DNA of 56,814 nt from DATILI01 sp035476635 (GTDB lineage Bacteria; Pseudomonadota; Gammaproteobacteria; Burkholderiales; Burkholderiaceae_C), in the NCBI GenBank assembly GCA_035476635.1, contig DATILI010000115.1:1-56814 (forward strand), in the 5' to 3' direction. The translations under genes were made by a program, and so were the position numbers. Of the stretch, positions 8,391-16,159 are shown in pieces (within the stretch, counting starts at the first letter, position 1; each line of letters begins with the position of its first letter). The notes under the pieces are model-generated. The model did not search any database. It was given only the letters and a program-made list of their open reading frames with translations, and was not told where the DNA came from.

Positions 8391-9877
8391 TTCAAAAAGC
8401 ACTGCAGCGTCTGCAGCAGCACCGGCTTTTGCACCTTGCCCAAGGCGGTCTTGGGCAAGCTCTCCAGTGCGACGATGCGCCGCGGCAGCTTGTAGCGCGC
8501 CAGGCGCCCTGAAAGGAAGTCGCGCAAGACATCTTCGGCCGGCGGCGATACGCCCGGCCGCAAAACCACGACCGCGACCACGGCCTCGCCCCAGGCGGCG
8601 TCCGGCATCCCCAGCACCGCACAGTCGGCAACGGCCGGATGCTCGGCAAGCAAATTCTCGATCTCCGCCGGGTAGATGTTCTCTCCGCCGGAGATGATCA
8701 TGTCCTTGGCACGGCCGACGATGCTGTAGCTGCCATCGATTGCCTGCATGGCGAGGTCGCCGGTGTGAAACCAGCCGTCCGCATCCAGTGCGGGGACATC
8801 GGGCCAGTAGCGTTGCACCACGTTGGGCGCGCGCAGCAGCACTTCGCCCACGCCGTTGTGCAAGCTCTGCAACCGCACCTGCACCCCGGGCGCGGGCCAG
8901 CCGCACGCGCCCGCATGGCTGCGGGCGTGCGGCGGCGCCAGGGCGATGGAAAACGGCCCGGTTTCGGTTGCGCCATAGACATTGCACAAGGGCACGCCGC
9001 GCGCATGAAAGGCTTCGATCAGCGGCGCAGGCAAGACGCTTGAGCCGGCCCAGACAGCGCGCAGGCTGGACAAATCGGTGCGCAGCCAGTCCGCGTGCTC
9101 GATCAACGCCTTCATCGTGGCCGGCACCTGCAAGGTCAATGTCGGTCGGTCGCGCGCGATGCACGCCAGCGTCGCGGCCGCATCGAAACGCGGGTGCAGC
9201 AGCACGCTGGCGCCCGCGTACAAGGCCGGCAAGGTCTGGATGCACAGCCCGCCCACGTGGAATAGCGGCAGCACGGTGGCCACCACGTCGGTGGCCACCA
9301 GCGATTGCACCTCCTGCGCGATGGCCATGTTGGCCAGCAGATTGCCCTGGGTGTGCAGCGCCCCCTTGGGCCGGCCCGTGGTACCCGAGGTATAGACCAG
9401 CAAGGCCGGGGCCTCGGGAGCGGCATGCGAAGGCACGGGCGGCAATACCGAATCCGATGCCAACGCGGCCAATGGGTGGGCCGCGATCCGGCTTCGCTCG
9501 GCCAAGGCGCCGGCAGCTTCGCGCCAGGCCGCGTCGTGCAACACAACGCACGGCGCGCAGTCGGCCATCACCGCATCCCACTCGGGCGGCGCCAGTCGGA
9601 AGTTGAGCGGAACCAGCACGGCGCCCAGCTGGCTCAATGCAAACAGCAGCGTCAATTGGTCGGCGTGGTTGAACCCCAGATAGGCCACGCGGTCGCCGGG
9701 CCGAACGCCCCACACATGCCACAGCAGCGCCGCGGCGCGCGATGTGCGTTGCAGCAGTTGCGCATAGCTCAATTCGAACTGCGCACCAGCAGGTACCAGC
9801 ATGCGCACGGCAAGGGCATCGGGCCGCTCGCGCGCATGCCGCGCGAGCACGTCCATCAGGGCAATGGTTTCAGGCAT
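8384..9877 (-). CDS. AMP-binding acyl-CoA synthetase/ligase
   Basis: Predicted 497 residues, normal for the ANL superfamily. The ATP/AMP-binding loop LVYTSGTTGRPKG lies at residues ~160-172. The A5 region is NVYGATETGPFS, the A7/A8 region is DGWFHTGDLAMQ followed by GRAKDMIISGGENIYPAEIEN, and the catalytic Lys of A10 is in LPKTALGKVQKP near 480. It would activate a carboxylic acid to acyl-AMP and then acyl-CoA in the cytoplasm. Overall similarity is to medium/long-chain fatty acid or aryl acid ligases, but specificity cannot be read reliably. It is monocistronic, convergent with the AmpG-like gene and divergent from the response regulator. Confidence 0.85.
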   Translation of the reverse strand: MPETIALMDVLARHARERPDALAVRMLVPAGAQFELSYAQLLQRTSRAAALLWHVWGVRPGDRVAYLGFNHADQLTLLFALSQLGAVLVPLNFRLAPPEWDAVMADCAPCVVLHDAAWREAAGALAERSRIAAHPLAALASDSVLPPVPSHAAPEAPALLVYTSGTTGRPKGALHTQGNLLANMAIAQEVQSLVATDVVATVLPLFHVGGLCIQTLPALYAGASVLLHPRFDAAATLACIARDRPTLTLQVPATMKALIEHADWLRTDLSSLRAVWAGSSVLPAPLIEAFHARGVPLCNVYGATETGPFSIALAPPHARSHAGACGWPAPGVQVRLQSLHNGVGEVLLRAPNVVQRYWPDVPALDADGWFHTGDLAMQAIDGSYSIVGRAKDMIISGGENIYPAEIENLLAEHPAVADCAVLGMPDAAWGEAVVAVVVLRPGVSPPAEDVLRDFLSGRLARYKLPRRIVALESLPKTALGKVQKPVLLQTLQCFLNQ

Positions 9878-9964
9878 TTACCTAACTTTACCGCCGGTTC
9901 AAGGCGAATTGGCGGCGCGCACGGATGATTGGGCCATCCCCACACTGGCCCTAAACTTCGCCCG

Positions 9965-10681
9965 ATGAGCGCACAACTGCTAATGATCGAAGACGACACC
10001 CGCCTGGCCCAAATGGTCGGCGAGTACCTGGGCCAATCGGGTTTTGGCTTCACACACGCGGCGGACGCGCAAAGCGGGCTCGCACGGCTGCAAGGTGATG
10101 GCGGCAAGGCGCCCGACCTGGTGATCCTGGACCTGATGCTGCCCGACATGGACGGCCTCGAAGTGTGCCGGCGCATCCGCGCCCTGCCGGGCGAACTGGC
10201 GCAGATGCCGGTGCTGATGCTCACGGCCAAGGGTGACCCGCTGGACCGCATCATCGGCCTTGAGCTGGGTGCCGATGACTATCTGCCCAAGCCTTTTGAA
10301 CCACGCGAGTTGCTGGCCCGCATCCGCGCAATTTTGCGGCGCAGGGTGGAGGGCGCACCGGCCGCATCGGCCAAGCAGTTGCGGTTCGGCTCGCTGGAGA
10401 TCGACCGCGACGCGCGCACCGTGAGCGTGGGCGGCCAGGCCTGCGAACTCACTTCCTACCAGTTCGACCTGTTGACGGCACTGGCCGAGCGCGCGGGGCG
10501 GGTACTCACGCGCGACCAGATCATGGAAGCGGTGCGCGGGCGCGAGCTGGAGGCCTTCGACCGCTCTATCGACGTGCACATGGGGCGCATCCGGGCCGCC
10601 ATCGAGGCCGATGCCAAGAATCCAAAACGCATCCTGACCGTGCGCGGCGTGGGCTACGTTTTTGCCAAGCAACAGGATTGA
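9965..10681 (+). CDS. OmpR/PhoB-family response regulator
   Basis: Predicted 238 residues from ATG 9965 (MSAQLLMIEDD); an upstream GTG at 9929 is in frame but adds no domain. The receiver domain has the acidic pair ED/D at 9-11, the phosphoacceptor Asp at 56 in LVILDLMLPDMDG, Thr 87 and Lys 109 in YLPKPF. The C-terminal winged helix (ELTSYQFDLLTALAERAGRVLTRDQIMEAVRG, SIDVHMGRIRAAI, RGVGYVF) is that of OmpR/PhoB proteins. The stop is 1 bp from the kinase start, so the two are cotranscribed and probably translationally coupled. Overall most like RstA/CpxR-type regulators. Confidence 0.92.
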   Translation: MSAQLLMIEDDTRLAQMVGEYLGQSGFGFTHAADAQSGLARLQGDGGKAPDLVILDLMLPDMDGLEVCRRIRALPGELAQMPVLMLTAKGDPLDRIIGLELGADDYLPKPFEPRELLARIRAILRRRVEGAPAASAKQLRFGSLEIDRDARTVSVGGQACELTSYQFDLLTALAERAGRVLTRDQIMEAVRGRELEAFDRSIDVHMGRIRAAIEADAKNPKRILTVRGVGYVFAKQQD

Positions 10682-10682
10682 G

Positions 10683-11936
10683 ATGTTGCCGCCCCATGCC
10701 GACCAGGCGCTGCTCCCGTCGCAGAACCTAAGCCAGGCCCCGGCGATGGGCGGGCCTGCCGGCCGCAAATGGGCACTGCCCCTTTCCCTTCGCATCTGGC
10801 TGGCCGTGGTCGTGGCGGTGACGGTGCTGACCCTGGTGTTCGGCTGGCTCTGGAGCATCAATGCGGATCCGCCCTCCGTGCGCCAGGTGCTGATCCGCAA
10901 CCAGGCCGGCCAGGTTGTGGGGCAGGCCAACGCGCCACCCTTGCGCATTCCCGGGCGAGGCATCGAGTTCCAGGTGGCGATGGCCGACGGCAGCCTGCTC
11001 TATGTGCATATTCCGCCGCGGCCGCGCCGGCCCGACGAGCCGCCGCCGCCGCGCCCCTGGCTCAGCGGGCCGACCGGCCTGCTCTGGATGCTGGGCATCG
11101 TCGCGCTGGCCGTGGCCGTCGGCAGCTACCCCATCGTCCGGCGCCTGACGCAGCGGCTGGAAAATTTACGCCGCGGCGTGGAGCGCTGGGGCGAAGGCGA
11201 CTTGAGCGCCAGGGTGCCGGTCACCGGCACGGACGAAGTCGCGTTTCTTGCGCAGCGCTTCAACCATGCGGCCGCGCGCGTCGAAGCGCTGGTGAAGTCG
11301 CACAAGTCGCTGCTGGCCAATGCCTCGCACGAGTTGCGTTCGCCGCTCACCCGCATCCGCATGGGGCTGGAGCTGATGGGCTCGCAGCCCTCCAGCGCGT
11401 TTCGCGACGAGATCGCGCGCAATATTGCCGAGCTGGACCAACTGATCGATGAAATCCTGCTGTCCAGCCGCCTCGATGCGAAAGAGGTGGACCTGGGCAC
11501 GGTGGAGGCCGTGGATCTCGTGGGTCTGGCCGCCGAAGAATGCGCGCGCGCCGATGCCGAACTGCAGTTGCCGCCCGACACCGGTGAACTCGTGGTGCAG
11601 GGCGTGCCTCGGCTGCTGCGCCGCGTGGTGCGAAACCTGCTGGAAAACGCGCGCCGTTACAGCGACGGCGATGTGCAAGTACAGGTGGGGCTGGAAGGCG
11701 GCCGTGCCGTCTTGCGCGTGCGCGATCGCGGGCCCGGCGTGCCGGCCGACCAGCACGAACGCATCTTCGAGCCGTTCTATCGGCTGCCCGGCGCCAGTGA
11801 GCGCCATGGCGGCGTCGGCCTGGGCCTGGCACTGGTGAAATCCATCGCGCAGCGCCACGGCGGCACGGTGCACTGCGAGGCCCGCGAAGGCGGCGGTGCG
11901 TGCTTCGTGCTGGCCCTTCCCCGTAACAGCCTGTAA
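10683..11936 (+). CDS. Sensor histidine kinase, partner of the preceding regulator
   Basis: Predicted 417 residues from ATG 10683. The first membrane span is at ~36-57 and the second at ~130-150, enclosing a short periplasmic segment of about 70 residues with a proline-rich stretch (PPRPRRPDEPPPPRP). HAMP is at ~150-200. The H box LLANASHELRSPLTRI has phospho-acceptor His 216, the N box is RNLLENARRYS, and the G boxes are VRDRGPGVP and GGVGLGLALVKSIA. It should autophosphorylate and pass phosphate to Asp 56 of the regulator. The small proline-rich sensor region gives no clue to the stimulus; the layout resembles RstB/CpxA kinases. Confidence 0.92.
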   Translation: MLPPHADQALLPSQNLSQAPAMGGPAGRKWALPLSLRIWLAVVVAVTVLTLVFGWLWSINADPPSVRQVLIRNQAGQVVGQANAPPLRIPGRGIEFQVAMADGSLLYVHIPPRPRRPDEPPPPRPWLSGPTGLLWMLGIVALAVAVGSYPIVRRLTQRLENLRRGVERWGEGDLSARVPVTGTDEVAFLAQRFNHAAARVEALVKSHKSLLANASHELRSPLTRIRMGLELMGSQPSSAFRDEIARNIAELDQLIDEILLSSRLDAKEVDLGTVEAVDLVGLAAEECARADAELQLPPDTGELVVQGVPRLLRRVVRNLLENARRYSDGDVQVQVGLEGGRAVLRVRDRGPGVPADQHERIFEPFYRLPGASERHGGVGLGLALVKSIAQRHGGTVHCEAREGGGACFVLALPRNSL

Positions 11937-12000
11937 CACCACTGGGTTGCAGCACGAGACATCGCCAGAATGGGCCAGTTTTTCTCAAATTGAGACGCGG

Positions 12001-12020
12001 CATCCACAATTTTGTGGATG
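12001..12020. repeat. Short perfect inverted repeat
   Basis: Positions 12001-12009 (CATCCACAA) and 12012-12020 (TTGTGGATG) are exact reverse complements with a 2-bp centre. A smaller palindrome, TCTCAA-A-TTGAGA, lies just upstream at 11983-11995. Both are in the 268-bp gap after the sensor kinase. They could be operators, or the 5' end of the small transcript proposed for this gap. The symmetry is directly visible; the role is unknown. Confidence 0.5.
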
Positions 12021-12152
12021 CGCAGTTTGCAAACTACCCATAAAGTTGAACCGTCTGTCACACAGAAGAGCAAGAAGAGCGAAAAAACCAGAGCAATGGG
12101 GTTGCCATACCGATTAATAGAGATCCACAAGCTCCCAACGACGTCCTGTTAA
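12018..12152 (+). CDS. Possible 44-residue small ORF
   Basis: An ATG at 12018 opens 44 codons ending at a TAA at 12150-12152, just before a strong terminator. The peptide begins MRSLQTTHKVEPSVTQ, has a Lys/Ser/Arg-rich middle (KSKKSEKTR) and ends LPTTSC. I recognise no family. There is no convincing ribosome site, and the ATG lies within the inverted repeat at 12001-12020, which could sequester it. A non-coding RNA ending at the same terminator is an equally good reading. Confidence 0.25.
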   Translation: MRSLQTTHKVEPSVTQKSKKSEKTRAMGLPYRLIEIHKLPTTSC

Positions 12153-12162
12153 GGACTTTGAA

Positions 12163-12186
12163 GCCACCGCAAGGTGGCTTTTTTTT
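12163..12186 (+). terminator. Rho-independent terminator
   Basis: GCCACC (12163-12168), a GCAA tetraloop and GGTGGC (12173-12178) form a perfect 6-bp GC-rich hairpin followed by eight T residues. It ends transcription on the plus strand, either of the two-component operon with a ~220-nt 3' UTR or of a separate small transcript. The LysR gene ends 19 bp further on the opposite strand; the reverse orientation lacks the U tract for that gene. Confidence 0.85.
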
Positions 12187-12204
12187 GCCAGCCCCTGAAG
12201 ATTC

Positions 12205-13065
12205 CTAGCCCGCTTGCAGCGTCATCAGGCCGCTCAACGCCACCGAGGGCGCGCCGTGCCACACCAGATGCGTGCGATTGCGGCGATAGCGGGCGGGCAA
12301 CTCGTGCATCTGGACCTCGCCGACCGAGCGCAATGACGTCAGCAATGAGCGTGGCACCACGGCAACGCCGGTGCCGGCTGAGACGCAGGCGATCATGGCC
12401 TGGTACGACGCGAATTCCAGCACCCTGCCCGGCAGGACATTGGCCTGGCCGAACCAGTCCTCCAGACGCTTGCGGTAGGAGCAGCCATTGGCAAAGGCGA
12501 TCAGCGTGGCCTGGCCCAGGTCGGCGGGGCGGCTGACGCGGCCATGGCCCTTGGCGGTGATCAACACCAGCTCTTCTTCAAACATCGGCTTGGATTGCAG
12601 GCCGGGCGCGGTAAAGGGCTCCGAGACGTAGGCCGCCTCGAGTTCGAACTGCGTCACTTTTTGTACCAATGCCCCGGTGGTGGCCGTGACCAGCTCGATC
12701 GTCACTTCGGGGTAGGCGGCGTGGTAGCGCGACAGGATGGCCGGTAGCCGGCTGCCCGCCGTGCTTTCCAATGAGCCGAGCCGCAGCACGCCGCGCGGCC
12801 GACCGGCCTGGAGCACGGACTGCGCCTCATCAGCCAGCCGCAGCAGGCGTTCGGCGTACTGAAACAGCAACTGGCCTTCGGGCGAAGCGGTGAGCGTACG
12901 GCCCTGGCGGCGGAACAGGCTCACGCCCAGGCGCTCTTCGAGCTGGCGCACCCGGGTGGTAATGTTGGATTGCACGCGGTTGAGCTTGCGCGCGGCGCGA
13001 ATCACGCCGCCTTCCGTTACCACGGTGCGGAAGATCTCCAACTCGTCCAGGTCAAGTGTTCTCAT
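12205..13065 (-). CDS. LysR-family transcriptional regulator
   Basis: Predicted 286 residues. The N-terminal winged helix-turn-helix LDELEIFRTVVTEGGVIRAARKLNRVQSNITTRVRQLEERLGVSLFRRQGRTLTASPEGQLLFQYA is typical of LysR proteins. The remainder is the two-lobed effector-binding domain, beginning RGVLRLGSLESTAGSRLPAILSRYHAAYPEVTIELVT. It is divergent from the MFS/CMD genes across a 64-bp gap that includes a 7-bp inverted repeat with a 10-bp spacer. LysR regulators usually activate the divergent gene when bound to a metabolite of the regulated pathway. That is the likely arrangement here; the ligand is unknown. Confidence 0.9.
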   Translation of the reverse strand: MRTLDLDELEIFRTVVTEGGVIRAARKLNRVQSNITTRVRQLEERLGVSLFRRQGRTLTASPEGQLLFQYAERLLRLADEAQSVLQAGRPRGVLRLGSLESTAGSRLPAILSRYHAAYPEVTIELVTATTGALVQKVTQFELEAAYVSEPFTAPGLQSKPMFEEELVLITAKGHGRVSRPADLGQATLIAFANGCSYRKRLEDWFGQANVLPGRVLEFASYQAMIACVSAGTGVAVVPRSLLTSLRSVGEVQMHELPARYRRNRTHLVWHGAPSVALSGLMTLQAG

Positions 13066-13071
13066 AAAGTG

Positions 13072-13095
13072 AATGAATGTTCTGAATTATTCATT
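13072..13095. promoter_or_regulatory. Candidate LysR-regulator binding site
   Basis: AATGAAT (13072-13078) and ATTCATT (13089-13095) are exact inverted repeats around a 10-bp spacer, in the gap between the LysR start (13065) and the divergent MFS gene. Size and AT-richness in GC-rich surroundings suit a LysR recognition site (T-N11-A class). Assignment is inference from position. Confidence 0.5.
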
Positions 13096-13129
13096 TGTTG
13101 AATATAGTTTAGCCCGCTCTAATTCGAGC

Positions 13130-14344
13130 ATGGAACATCCCCCAATGCCAACGCAGTCTTCTGCCGCACGCGTGTGCCTTGCCGGTTTTCTGGCGCTGGT
13201 CGTCGCCATGGGCATTGGCCGGTTTGCCTTCACGCCGCTGCTGCCGCTGATGCAGGCCGACGGCCAGATCGACCTGCGCCAAGGCGCCTGGCTGGCCACC
13301 GCGAACTATCTCGGCTATCTGGCCGGCGCCATGACGATCGCGCGCCTGCGCATGGACCCGAAGACCTTGATCCGCATCAGCGCCCCGCTGCTGGCAGTGC
13401 TGACCGCCGGCATGAGCGCGACCGGCCAGATGCTGCCTTGGCTCATGCTGCGCTTTGCCGCCGGGGTGTTGAGCGCCTGGGTGCTGGTCGGCGTGAGCGC
13501 CTGGTGCCTGGCCGAACTTGCCAAAGCGGGCCGCGCGGCATGGAGCGGAACGGTGTACGCGGGTGTTGGCGCGGGCATTGCGCTGGCTGGGCTGTTTTGC
13601 CTGGCCGGCTCCGGCCTGAAGATCCCCGCCGCCGACCTCTGGTGGCAATTGGGGGCCGGCGCGGCACTGCTGTGCGTTGCCATCGTGCTGCTGGTGCCAC
13701 CGGCAGGCAGCGACTGGGTGCCGCCGCAAGCCGCAGCAAGCCAGCCTGGCAGGCCCGCTGGGCCGCAGCACCGGGGCCTGGTGGTCTGCTATGGCTGCTT
13801 CGGTTTCGGCTACATCCTGCCCGCCACCTTCCTGCCCGCATTGGCGCGCGCAACGCTGGACGACCCTGCGCTGTTCGGCTGGTCATGGCCGGTGTTCGGC
13901 ATCGCAGCGGCGATCTCCACACTGCTTGCCGGCACCTTGTTCGCAAAAACGCCGCGTGTGCGGCTTTGGGCCACATGCCAGCTCCTCATGGCCGCAGGCG
14001 CAGCGCTGCCGGGGCTTTGGCCCGCACCCGCGTCGGTGCTGCTCTCGGCCGTGCTGGTGGGCGGCACCTTCATGGTCATCACCATGGCGGGGATGCAGGA
14101 GGCCAGGGCGCGCGCCGGCGCCAACGCCACCAAGCTGCTCGGCCAGATGACCGCGGCGTTCGCCCTGGGCCAGATCGCCGGGCCCGTGGCATCGGCGCTG
14201 CTGGGCTACGGCTTCGCAGGCGCGCTGGATGGCGTGCGCTTCGCGCTGCTGATTGCCGCCGCCGTGCTCGCCGCCAGCGGCTGGTGGCTGCTGCGTGCCC
14301 AAACCCAGGCTTTTCTTATCCAACCCACAGGAGTTTCCAAGTGA
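13130..14344 (+). CDS. MFS permease, YbfB/YjiJ family
   Basis: Predicted 404 residues from ATG 13130 (MEHPPMPTQSS); ATG 13145 is an alternative, and a start at 13073 would read through the LysR operator. About 12 hydrophobic spans are visible. The first, RVCLAGFLALVVAMGIGRFAFTPLLPLMQ, carries the GIGRFAFTPLLPLM signature of the YbfB/YjiJ group. Substrates of this family are mostly unknown. Its stop (TGA 14342-14344) overlaps the GTG start of the next gene by 4 bp (GTGA), so the two are translationally coupled. Control by the divergent LysR protein is likely. Confidence 0.85.
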   Translation: MEHPPMPTQSSAARVCLAGFLALVVAMGIGRFAFTPLLPLMQADGQIDLRQGAWLATANYLGYLAGAMTIARLRMDPKTLIRISAPLLAVLTAGMSATGQMLPWLMLRFAAGVLSAWVLVGVSAWCLAELAKAGRAAWSGTVYAGVGAGIALAGLFCLAGSGLKIPAADLWWQLGAGAALLCVAIVLLVPPAGSDWVPPQAAASQPGRPAGPQHRGLVVCYGCFGFGYILPATFLPALARATLDDPALFGWSWPVFGIAAAISTLLAGTLFAKTPRVRLWATCQLLMAAGAALPGLWPAPASVLLSAVLVGGTFMVITMAGMQEARARAGANATKLLGQMTAAFALGQIAGPVASALLGYGFAGALDGVRFALLIAAAVLAASGWWLLRAQTQAFLIQPTGVSK

Positions 14345-14958
14345 GCATCCACCATTCGCCAATCCCGGTTCCCCAAGGCTTTGCCGGTGGCGCGCAAGAC
14401 CGCCTGCCGCTGATGCCACGCGATGCCATGTCGCCAGCCCAGCGCGATGCCGCAGATGCGTTGATCGCCGGGCCGCGCAAGGCGGTGTTCGGGCCGTTCA
14501 TCCCGCTGCTGCGCAGCCCCGAGCTGCTGAGCCGGGTCGGCAAGGTCGGCGAGTACCTGCGGTTTGAAAGCGTGCTGGAGGTGCGCATCCGCGAACTCGT
14601 GACTTGCCTCGCATCGCGCCATGTCTCCAACCAGTTCGAGTGGCTGATGCATGCACCGCTGGCACTCAAGGCCGGGGTGCGGCAATCCACGCTCGATGCC
14701 ATCGCCGCGGGCCGGCACCCGCGCGACTTGCCGGCCGACGAAACGGCGGCGGTCGACTTCGCGGCAGAGCTGCTGCAGCACCATGGTGTGAGCGATGCGT
14801 CGTATGCGGCGGCCAGCGCGGCCTTTGGCGACCAGGGCGTGGTCGACCTGGCGGCCTTGGTCGGCTACTTCGTGATGGTCTGCTGGGTCATGAATGCGGC
14901 ACGCACGCCAACGGCGAGCCAACCCGGGTTCGAAGCATTGGCGGCTTTCCCGGCTTGA
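14341..14958 (+). CDS. Carboxymuconolactone decarboxylase (CMD/AhpD)-family protein
   Basis: Predicted 205 residues from GTG 14341; longer in-frame readings upstream are only the out-of-frame shadow of the MFS gene. The CMD core is at residues ~75-130: FESVLEVRIRELVTCLASRHVSNQFEWLMHAPLALKAGV, with a second block AVDFAAELLQHHGVSDASYAAASAAFGDQGVVDLAALVGYF. The CxxC redox pair of AhpD is absent, so this is the decarboxylase-like rather than the alkylhydroperoxidase branch. Coupled to the MFS gene and divergent from a LysR regulator, it looks like part of a small catabolic unit for an aromatic or lactone compound. The true substrate is unknown. Confidence 0.82.
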   Translation: MSIHHSPIPVPQGFAGGAQDRLPLMPRDAMSPAQRDAADALIAGPRKAVFGPFIPLLRSPELLSRVGKVGEYLRFESVLEVRIRELVTCLASRHVSNQFEWLMHAPLALKAGVRQSTLDAIAAGRHPRDLPADETAAVDFAAELLQHHGVSDASYAAASAAFGDQGVVDLAALVGYFVMVCWVMNAARTPTASQPGFEALAAFPA

Positions 14959-14971
14959 GTGCTGGTGCCCC

Positions 14972-15961
14972 TTAGAGCAGCCGCCGCACCATCGGTGCGC
15001 CGATGTCGTTCAAGCAGCGCGTGTGGCCGAGTGGGCACTCGCGCTCAAAGCAAGGCGCGCAGTCCAGCGGCGGCTGGTAGGCCGGGTCGCTCTTGAGCCA
15101 CAGCACCTGGGCGCGGTCGTTCAGCGGCGGTGTGTGCAGCGGGCTGGACGAGCCGAACACCGCGACCTGCGGCACGCCGAACGCGGCCGCCACATGCATC
15201 AGCCCCGAGTCGTTGCTGACGACACTCCTGCCCGCGGCAATCACGCACAGGGCCTGGATGAGCGAGGTCTTCCCCGCGAGATTCAGGCATTTGCCGGGCG
15301 CGGCCATGCTGATCTCTTCGCACAGCGCCGCTTCCTTGCCCGAGCCCAGCAAGACCACGGGCAGATCAAGGCCACGAGCCAGCTCGGCAAAGTGGGCGGC
15401 GGGCCAGCGCTTGGCCGGGCCGAATTCGGCGCCCGGCGCAAACACGTAGTGGCCGTTGCGCTGCAAGCCCAGGGCAGCCAGCGCGGTGTCGATGTCGGCG
15501 CCAGCCAGTTGCAGCTGCGGCCGGTCGGTTTCGATGCCCGCTTCTCCGCTGAGCGCCGAATAGAACGCCACCATGGGCGGTTTGTTCTTCGGATTCTTCA
15601 GGCGATGCGTGAGCAGGCCCACGCGCGCTTCGCCGAGATAGCCCACGCGCTTGGGGATGCTGGCGAGAAACGGCAGCAGTGCGCTTTTCAGCGAGTTCGG
15701 CAGGACATAGGCCGTGTCGAACCGGCCTTCCACCTGCTTGGCAATCGAGCGGCGCGCCTTGAACTGCAGGCCGCCGTGCTGAAAGGGAAATTCGATGACC
15801 TCGCTGACATGGGGCATGGCCCGGTACACCGGCGCCACCCAGGGCAAGGCTCCGACCGAGAGACGCTCGCCGCGTGCGGCAAGGCGCCGCATCAGCGGTT
15901 CGGTCATGACCGCATCCCCAATCCATTGGGGCGCGATCACCAGGCTTTCAGTGCCCGCCAC
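14972..15961 (-). CDS. waaF: ADP-heptose:LPS heptosyltransferase (RfaF/WaaF-like, GT9)
   Basis: Predicted 329 residues from GTG 15961, which lies inside the last codons of the zinc-finger gene (14-bp overlap). A longer reading from 16036 would cover most of that gene. The N-terminal strand LVIAPQWIGDAVMTEPLMRRL corresponds to the WaaF start (V-x-P-x-W-G-D-x-V-M). FAPGAEFGPAKRWP and SNDSGLMHVAAAFGVPQVAVFGSSSP are the GT9 donor-binding motifs. It adds the second L-glycero-D-manno-heptose to the LPS inner core on the cytoplasmic face of the inner membrane. Four Cys in the C-terminus (DCAPCFERECPLGHTRC) are common in this family. The organism therefore makes heptose-containing LPS. Confidence 0.88.
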   Translation of the reverse strand: MAGTESLVIAPQWIGDAVMTEPLMRRLAARGERLSVGALPWVAPVYRAMPHVSEVIEFPFQHGGLQFKARRSIAKQVEGRFDTAYVLPNSLKSALLPFLASIPKRVGYLGEARVGLLTHRLKNPKNKPPMVAFYSALSGEAGIETDRPQLQLAGADIDTALAALGLQRNGHYVFAPGAEFGPAKRWPAAHFAELARGLDLPVVLLGSGKEAALCEEISMAAPGKCLNLAGKTSLIQALCVIAAGRSVVSNDSGLMHVAAAFGVPQVAVFGSSSPLHTPPLNDRAQVLWLKSDPAYQPPLDCAPCFERECPLGHTRCLNDIGAPMVRRLL

Positions 15962-16154
15962 CGAAATGTTCGCCAGCCTTGAGCTTGTAGACCGTGCTGC
16001 AGTATGGGCACTTGGCCTGGCCCGTGCTGGCGACATCGAGGTACACCTTGGGGTGGCTGTTCCACAGCTTCATGTCGGCCTTGGGGCTGGGGCAGAACAC
16101 ACCGCCCTGCGCGTTCAGGTCCTTGGCCAGCAGTTCAACTTGCGCTTTGCTCAT
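15948..16154 (-). CDS. Small CHCC-type zinc-finger protein
   Basis: Predicted 68 residues from ATG 16154 (MSKAQVELLAKDLNAQ). Zinc ligands are visible as a Cys in GVFCPSP, a His in NSHPKVYLDV and a CPYC pair, the pattern of the zf-CHCC domain related to mitochondrial NDUFS6. The C-terminus ends GEHFGGGH. It follows ilvE by 5 bp and overlaps the heptosyltransferase start, so the three form one transcript. In bacteria this family has no firm function. Confidence 0.85.
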   Translation of the reverse strand: MSKAQVELLAKDLNAQGGVFCPSPKADMKLWNSHPKVYLDVASTGQAKCPYCSTVYKLKAGEHFGGGH

Positions 16155-16159
16155 GGGAG

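Noticed and set aside
13174..14340. Long in-frame upstream extension of the CMD-family gene
   Set aside because: It reads the MFS gene in another frame (Arg/Ala-rich, no domain). The GTG at 14341 overlapping the MFS stop is the natural start.
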